The position numbers and the translations under genes are program-made. A stretch of 64,000 nucleotides of DNA from Anticarsia gemmatalis (Eukaryota; Arthropoda; Insecta; Lepidoptera; Erebidae), in NCBI RefSeq assembly GCF_050436995.1, contig NC_134763.1:1550001-1614000 (forward strand), given 5' to 3'. Positions 44,222 to 52,300 of this stretch are shown here, piece after piece. How positions within the stretch are numbered: position 1 is the stretch's first letter; every line of letters starts with the position of its first letter. The notes under the pieces are model-generated. The model ran no database searches, was not told where the DNA came from, and was given only the letters and a program-made list of their open reading frames with translations.

Positions 44222-44355
44222 TTATTACAGACTGAAACATTTTTTAACAAAAAGCTATACTGTGACGTCACTACACCGTATTTCTATACTAAAATGCGTT
44301 TTTGACACTTCATAAAGAGTAGCTGATTTGACTGGTAGTCAAGTATGCAATTATG
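44222..44355 (+). mobile_element. MITE-1 copy
   Basis: ACAGACTGAAACATTTTTTA, GTGACGTCACTACACCGTAT, TAAAGAGTAGCTGATTTGAC and TGGTAGTCAAGTATGC. Confidence 0.62.
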
Positions 44356-47300
44356 CTGCAGTAAACTGCTCGACAGTCCTGCAAAACGCAACTGGAACTT
44401 TTTATTATGCATAAAATAAATAACTCTCGCAATTAGTACGTATTATCTGCATCAGCCAGCTATAAATAAGGTACTCAACATCATATTAATAGCATACTAT
44501 TGCTAGCCATACCGCTCCATAACGTCTGACAAGCTTGTAGCAATTCAAGAAGCCCTCTATAACTTTACATTGGGAAATAAAATCCATGCAATTGTACATC
44601 TCATAGATTGTATTAATACAGTAATGAGACGTTAATTGTCTGTTACAATATTATTTTTATAAGACAAGCAACCAATTAAGAAGAAATATGGTGGCGAAGG
44701 TTCGCAGGTGCGTGCAAGCTGCGCGGCCACAACTTTATATTACCCACAATGTAAATTAACCGCGGTAAGGCGCGGTATGTCCATGAAAGTCATCTGTCAT
44801 ACGCGGACAGTACCAGAGAGAAGAGAGGTGTTACCAAATTAAATTTATTATACGTTGAGATAATTAAGTCATGATCAACATTTTTTTTTACTTTGTTCTT
44901 TACTAGTTAGCAAATGCGCTGGATTGTCATTTGTAATAGTGTAGTAAAAAAAGAAATTTTATTATTATTCTAAGGTATTCATAGGTAAACACTGCCCTGT
45001 ATATGGTTCAGGACAGCTGGTGAAAAAATATTATAATGGGGATATGTAGGAGTTGCATACTTTAGTAATTTAATTGAGATATTTTTTAATTAATTGATTT
45101 CCATTATATGCAAATAGTTACAAGTCACGTTCTTTGCATAAACGCCAGCCAATAAACCTATTTATCAGATATCCACGTATATTATTCAAAAAACCACAAA
45201 ATGCATTAGGAATGTGGTTAATTTTGCCACAAAAATGTTGTAAATTACACAGTTACAACCCTATTTTAACACGAAACAGATCACCCTTAGAGTCGGCCAT
45301 ATTTAAAAATGAAAAGGGCGCGCGCCCGTACAGAAATGCACATCAATTTGTCAACAGTAGGCGTTCCGACTAAATATAATTGGTAACGAACAGCTGATAA
45401 AAAACTCCTTTGTTTATTTAAAATTATTTAATGTAGGTACGCCCTTTTCTAAATCTTTTTGATTCTTCTTAATACATTGTAGAACGACTTTTTCGTCGAT
45501 ATTTAATATTTTAGTGATGTAATAAATAATTAATAGGTATGGAGAACGGATAAGAAGAATTTAAGACACAGTTGTTTTGTTTCATTAAAATGTGCTAGTA
45601 AATACGAATAATTACCCTAGAAACTATCTCTACGTTTCTATTCGATCTGACAACTTCCGAAATAACTTTTTAAACCTTATTATCGATTTATTTTTTCTCT
45701 AACTTTATCGAGAGAAACCCATCAACTGCAGTCTCCTAAGTCTGAAGACCGACAGAAGCCATACTTACTAAACATTTTATTTTAAATTAGGTTCGGTAGT
45801 ATCTTAGCGCGACATCTAAGCGGCGGGATCAGCAGTAAATTACGGATGAACTGGAGCGATGCACCTCTCATTGTATGCAGATCCTACGTCCGCGCGTCTA
45901 CCAACTACCACCTACATTTGCATCAACTTTCGGAACAAGAAATTTGCAAATAAGCCGCCATCCAACCTAATTATAACCACTACGCACCGTAAAAATATTT
46001 CCACTTTAAATGCACCTCAGATAACATCGGAAATACCGCAAACGAAAGTAGAAAATACTTTTATCTGACAATTTATAGAGAGCAGGTGCCGCGTCTAAAC
46101 ACACCGGTCGTTATCGAATATCATTTTCAATTATATAAACAATAGCGATCGCGGCCATTGTTCAAATCACAATAGCATCGCTCATTACTCAGCCGCTCGT
46201 TAACTCTCCGCCCGCCGCGAAACACTAACTTTATCAGCGGCGCACGTCAAAATATCTTCAGATCTCAAACTATATCTCCTCCGGACACAATCGAACTGAA
46301 ATAAAAGCAAACACCGAACATGACTCCTGAACGCAGCCCAGAAGCCAGATGCGTATCGACGCGCCAAAAAGCAAAATTCGACTTCCAACTTCGCCATCGC
46401 CAGTGATATGACGTTTCCCGCGTTCCTTTTTCGAAAGTGCCCGCGAATTGTCAACCGTCGCATAGACAACGAGCGCATTTGAATACCCTCGATTTGAATA
46501 TAAAGGTCGGCATTCACGTGTCGCCGCCATACATCAACCGGGAAGGCTTTAAGTCTTTCGAGCGCTTTTTGGACACAAATAAGCGTCTGATGTTCGACAG
46601 GGCGCGCATAATACGCTCAGATTTAGTTCGGCCCCGACGCGAGTTGCACCGCTCCACTATTTATGAGACATACGTGATGAAAGCGAGTTTACTTTGGCGG
46701 CTATTTCGCGAACGGGGTGCGAATGTTTTAACAGCAGCGGGCTCGTCTCAACCTCATTCCATCGTCGCTTATGTAAATGACGACTTCAAATGCCGCATTA
46801 AGATAATCATTTAAAATATTTATAGCGTGTAAACGTCGATATTAAGGCGGGTAGACACCCACGGCAGAGAGTCCGTATCGTCTGCGGCCATATTTCATTT
46901 GGCCACAATTACAACCATTAAACGGGGCGCAACTCTTTGATATTTCTTATTTTATTTATTGTAGCAAACTTATTAGGATACCGTGGCATTAATGATGACA
47001 GATGAGGCGGGGTATCGCGGCTTAATGCGCTCCGCGGCGGGATTGTGCTCGCTCGGGTCATGCGGTGATACTTAAAAAGTATAGTTACGTAAATTATATC
47101 ATATCGAAAGGTAATTAGGTTCCACGTCCAACGACATCTGTACAGGTAACAGATATACATTAATGTACATTGCCTATTCAGTATATTATCGTCCCACTCG
47201 GTTAGGTATGAAACTACAAACGTGTAAGCAATTAGTTAACGGCCGGTTTTATACGCAAATGGCAAAGATATCAAGTGTTTAAAATGCGTAATTGAATACA

Positions 47301-49239
47301 ATATTTAATGGTATTTTATCGCGACAGAACGTTGCGTTTTATTAATGTTACCACTGTGTAATCTGCATAACAAAACTATTTTCACGCGCAGAGAGACGCG
47401 TCGGAGCTACATACCACGTCCCTTTGTTTCACTGACAAATGTTCTACATTAACTGCCCAAATTTAATTATCTACCAACTGATTATTTAAAGTGACCCTTC
47501 CGACGTTTCTTAGAAGCGCGATGAAACTATGTTACTATCAAATTACCCCATTTGTAGAAGTACTTTTTCTTACTTATTACCTTGCGCTTAGTGTTTATGC
47601 ATTTATTTTGTATTATTCTGTTTATTTGCAAGAGTTAATCGTGTGCACCTTGCAGCAAACGTTTGCAAAAATGTCAATGTAAGACGCCAGTTTATTTATG
47701 TACCTACAGAAATTCAAATAGATTAGACTTTTTAAGACAATAACTTGTCTATGTTCTAAACTTGCAGGTTCGTTTGAATGACTGTTAATTTTACCTATAA
47801 AATAATTTAGAAAGCGTCTCAGATCAGAGTACCTGAAGAAGCTACTTTTACGTTATCTACCTCATTATCGAAAATATCTGACATTTTCAAAGCTCACTTT
47901 CAAAACTGAATATATATGTCATAGACAAATTAGTGCAGATCGAATCTATCTCGAATTTAAATAGCGAACACCCCAAAACGGAAACACGTTGTTTTTACCG
48001 CGTTTTAATTTAATTTGAATTCGGAATGTCGTTGCTCAGCTGGCACCCCGCTGCGTTTACAAATGGCCGCCATACATCAACCCGATGATATCTCTTTCAA
48101 CTTTTGAAAGGAACCCGGCGTGGCCAGCGAATTAATAAATTGTGAACGAAAAAAAAAATACTTTGTAAACTGAAATATTGGAAGGCGAAGGAGTTAAAAA
48201 TGACTAATTCTAACAGTAACTAGATACCAGAAGCTCGGTTTCGGCTTTTATAAAAAGTTCCAATACAATTAATAACTTAAAGAACCATTTATAATTTCCA
48301 GTATTTTAAAAATTTCGAAGACGGTTCTAGCTGAACCGTCTTCAAAATTTTTAAGATAAAAAAAGGTTAAGTTAACGTAATTGGGGTCAAAATACAATAG
48401 TATATTAATAAATTTTAAACCTATGGCCAATTTCTACGTTTGAATAGATGTTAGTCAGCTCATAAAGTGGAATATTGACAGTTTTTTTTTCATATATTTA
48501 TTCTCATTTTATCTATCCGACAGATTATCCGTGCGAAAATAATGGCGATGGCGTTTCGATGACCTTCATTAAAGTTCGTCACAATTATAATAATAGGTAT
48601 ATCATGAAAGATTAAATAGATTGACTGATTTTATTTTCGATCAATGTTGTAGTTTCTATACAGGTACGCCGTAGTAGTCTACATTATAATATTATTATTT
48701 GTACGTAATGTGCATTATAGAACCTATACCTACGAGTAGTATTAGCTTTCATCCCTCAAATACATTATTTTATCATTATTTATTCTGTTTCTCATAAAAC
48801 TCTTCCTGCTAGACTATTTTATACACAAAGTGTATATGTAGTTCAATCATGAAACATTAGATAAGAATTATTAAGTTATTGTGTGTAAAGTCAGTCAATA
48901 TCTTATTCTCAATAAATGTCTAATGACCAACGTACAAACATACATAGAAACCCTCAACTATTACTAAACTTAATTAACTGACACCTCTTAGCGCCTAAAT
49001 ATTTTTATAGGCAAAATGTCGAAGAGAGGGTATACTATTTTGTACGGTGCCAGGAGCTTTTTCACAAATCAGTTTTCTGCCTCCATTTGTCACTTATTTA
49101 CACAAAGAATCTATTAAATATTTATTCTTTGCTATACAAAATCAATATATTTTAATTAATAATGGAAATAGTAAAATACAGTTTTTAATTAAAATAAATA
49201 AAATCGAAGTATCGAAACGCTTCTACTGTCACTGTCATA
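44356..49239. other. Repeat-poor region, part 3, with GC-rich islands
   Basis: No Helitron or SINE copy found in almost 5 kb. CpG-rich islands at 44,690-44,830, 45,280-45,370, 46,140-46,800, 46,925-47,060 and 47,990-48,130. The 125-codon frame at 46,437-46,814 has no recognisable domain or splice context. A 17-base motif is shared by two islands, and a hairpin is at 48,306-48,354. Candidate cis-regulatory domain. Confidence 0.4.
48306..48354. repeat. Hairpin, 22-bp stem with 5-base loop
   Basis: 48306-48327 pairs with 48333-48354 with one mismatch; loop TAGCT. It lies in repeat-poor DNA and is not part of a recognised element. Confidence 0.75.
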
Positions 49240-49364
49240 AATAGTGATAAACGTCAAATTCTTTATCTGTCAAGTGTCAAGTTGTCAACGGTGTCAACCT
49301 TCGAAGGAGGAGGATCTTCAAACAAAAATTAATTCAATCCCCACCACGGAGTCCAGCTTTCACC
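49240..49364 (+). promoter_or_regulatory. Likely PTPMT1 promoter and 5' UTR with clustered TGTCAA motifs
   Basis: There is no TATA box. Within 49270-49300 the motif TGTCAA occurs four times in near tandem (CTGTCAAGTGTCAAG, TTGTCAAC, GTGTCAAC), with a related CGTCAAA just upstream. The dense spacing and position just before the start suggest binding sites of a housekeeping promoter. Motif seen; role inferred. Confidence 0.45.
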
Positions 49365-49367
49365 ATG
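49365..49367 (+). CDS. PTPMT1: PTPMT1 probable first coding exon (start codon only)
   Basis: CACCATG is followed directly by GTAATG, a possible donor. A 91-base intron with a CTAAAC-type branch region and acceptor TTTTTAATAG would join ATG in phase 0 to GGT ACG GCG ATG, giving MGTAMFARV. The alternative is an upstream noncoding end and use of the ATG at 49468. Transcripts would decide. Confidence 0.5.
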
Positions 49368-52300
49368 GTAATGCCTTGCAGCGTCACTACTTCGCGGCGC
49401 AGTACTGCTAGTGCCGGTTCCTAGCGTTAAAACTAAACATAACTGTTGTTTTTAATAGGGTACGGCGATGTTCGCTCGAGTGACTTTTTATCCGACTCTA
49501 CTGTACAATGTCTTGATGGAGAAGGTGACCAGCAGGCGGTGGTATGACAGGATGGATGACACAGTGATCCTGGGCGCTCTCCCTTTCCCATCAATGACAA
49601 AACAGGTACGAATTTGTAGGTTATTTGGTCATTGGTCAGTTTCTCCATCGAAGGTGTTTTTACGTGTTTTATGAGTGAAGTCATACGATGTATAATATTT
49701 ACCAAGTAAATAATGTAGTTGTTAGCATGTTTAGCATTGTAAGTCGTAGATTACTGTGGTTTTAAATCATTTAATGAGATTTACAATTTGTATAGATAAA
49801 TTTTTCAAAGTATAATTCATTTGTGAAAATATTATTAAATTTATTTATCAATGTCATGTGTGGATACTGGGAGTCATATATGTTTGTACATACATACATA
49901 AAATCACATCTTTTTGCCATAGGGTTAGGCAACATACCAAAGAACACCACTTGGTATAGTCCTTACAAAATTGTATAATGTACTGGAGATAAATATTTTT
50001 GTGACAAGCATGAATATTTGTTCTGAGCCTGGTTGTTAGTTTATCTGTTTATGTATGTATGTATTTATAAGTATGTTTATCAGTTTTTTTGTTACCATAG
50101 TACAGAACAGTAGTTTGAAATCAAAATCTTTGTGTGATTTGTCCAATGATATTTAGATGTATATTAATCTTTATATTTATGTTGGGATTGGACTCAAACA
50201 CTTAAGTTTCATGAACATAATATAATACTAGTAGGTAGTCATTATGGGAAACTGAAGTTTTCCTTATTGCAATATACATGAGTGAGGATATTTTTATAAA
50301 AAAATTGCCCTCATTCTATTATAAGTCAATAGAAATGTCTAATAAGAATGATCGCTTCTGTTCAGCACAAAAGTACTGAAAAAACAACTAAGGAAAATAA
50401 CAAGATTATTAATAATAGAGAATAGAGACTATAATTACTTATAAATAAAATTATGTATTTGTATTAAATAACTTGATTGGTGACTAATGAATCAGCCTCC
50501 GGACAAACATAACAGCTTGTTAACATAACTGCACTTTTAACACAATAATTAGTATTATGTGTGTACTAGCTGACCCGCGCAACTTCGCTTTTGTCCAATA
50601 AGAGAGAATGGGTGTAATTTTTCCCCGTTTTTGTAACATTACTTACTGGTACTCTGCTCCTTTTGGTCGTAGCGTGATGATATATAGCCTATGTCCTTTC
50701 TCGAGTATCAAAATATCTCCATACCAAATTTCATGCAAATTGGTTCAGTAGTTTAGGCGTGATTGAGTAGCAGACAGACAGACAGACAGAGTTATTTTCA
50801 TTACATTTATAATATTAGTATAGATTGGGAAACAAGTATAAGTAAACAAATAAATATCATTGGACAACTCACACATAGACTTTTCATTTCAAACTACGGT
50901 ACTGTACTATGGCAACCAACTAACTGATAAACAGACTTATATTAACATATATTATATTATTATATATTATTAACTGCACGTTTGGCGCAGTGGTTTAAGC
51001 AGTCACCTTGCCGCAATAACCGTAGAGCCGCGTGTGGTGGGTTCGAATCCCACCCGGAACAAATATTTGTGTGATGAGCATGAGTATATGTTCTGAGCCT
51101 GGATGTTAATTTATCTATATAAGTATGTATTTAGAAGTATATAAGTATGTTTATCAGTTGTCTGGTTACCATAGTACAAGCTCTGCTTAGTTTGGAATCA
51201 CATGACTGTGTGTGAGTTGTCCAAAAATATTTATTTTATTTATATACTTCTAAATATATACTTATACAGATAAATTATAAACCAGGCTCAAAATATACTC
51301 ATGTTCATCATACAAACATTTGTTGTGGTTTGGTTTCAAAGCCACCACACTCATGCTATGTTATTTCAGCGAGGTGACCATGATAACCACTGCGTCAAAC
51401 ATGCAGTTAAATAATTATAATATAATTAATATAATTTGCCCCATCCCACAGTTGGCCAGCATGTTAGACTCAAGGTCTAATCCCTCATTACTGGAGGAGA
51501 CACTTGCTCAGCAGTGGGACATTAATGGGTTAAATTTATTATTATTTACTGCAATAAATACACTGTCTTCTTCTGTTCTGATTACAGTTAAAAGAGGAAG
51601 AGAATATGAAAGGAGTGGTGTCTATGAATGAGACATATGAACTGAAAATATTCTCCAATGATGCTGAGGTATGTAATCTATACTAATATTATAAAGCTGA
51701 AGAGTTTGTTTGTTTGTTTGAACGCGCTAATCTCAGGAACTACTGGTCCGATTTGAATAATTCTTTCAGTGTTAGATAGCCCATTTATCGAGGAAGGCTA
51801 TAGGCTATACAACATCACGCTACGACCAATAGGAGCAGAGTACCATTAAAAAATGTTACAAAAACGGGGAAAATTTTTATCCATTCTCTCTTATGTTAGG
51901 TACGCAAGCGAAGTTGCGCGGGTCAGCTAGTATATTATACTAGCTGGGCCCTAGATAGATTTATCGATTCGTACGATCAAGAAACTTCTAGTACGTAAAC
52001 AAAGATTCTTAACAAACCTAGAAATATTCTAATAATGTGCGTTACTCCTTCATCGCACAGTTCAGAGGTCTTCTCTCATATCTATGTAACAAAGCGTTTC
52101 TTTATGCCTTTATCAGAGGCATGTCTCGACCTTTGTCTACTAAAAAAGTTATGCTAATTGTCTATGCTCACATGTCTATTGTCAAACTGAATTATAATGA
52201 GATCTTGATATTCATGCAACAATTTGTTATTCTTACTAAATACCTATATGGAAATTTAATCTGCTATTTTTTCAAGACTTTCCTCATGCGACTGTTATTG

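Larger units (their letters stand above)
49606..51587 (+). other. PTPMT1 intron with several SINE-C copies and a Helitron
   Basis: GTACGA to TTACAG. Contains repeat E scraps (49,890), SINE-C 49,990-50,175, chimeric Helitron 50,566-50,824, SINE-C scraps in both orientations 50,865-51,330 and a SINE-A end 51,473-51,548. Confidence 0.75.

Noticed and set aside
46437..46814. 125-codon frame in a GC-rich island
   Set aside because: No recognisable domain, no splice context, an overlapping antisense frame of similar length, as expected of GC-rich noncoding DNA.
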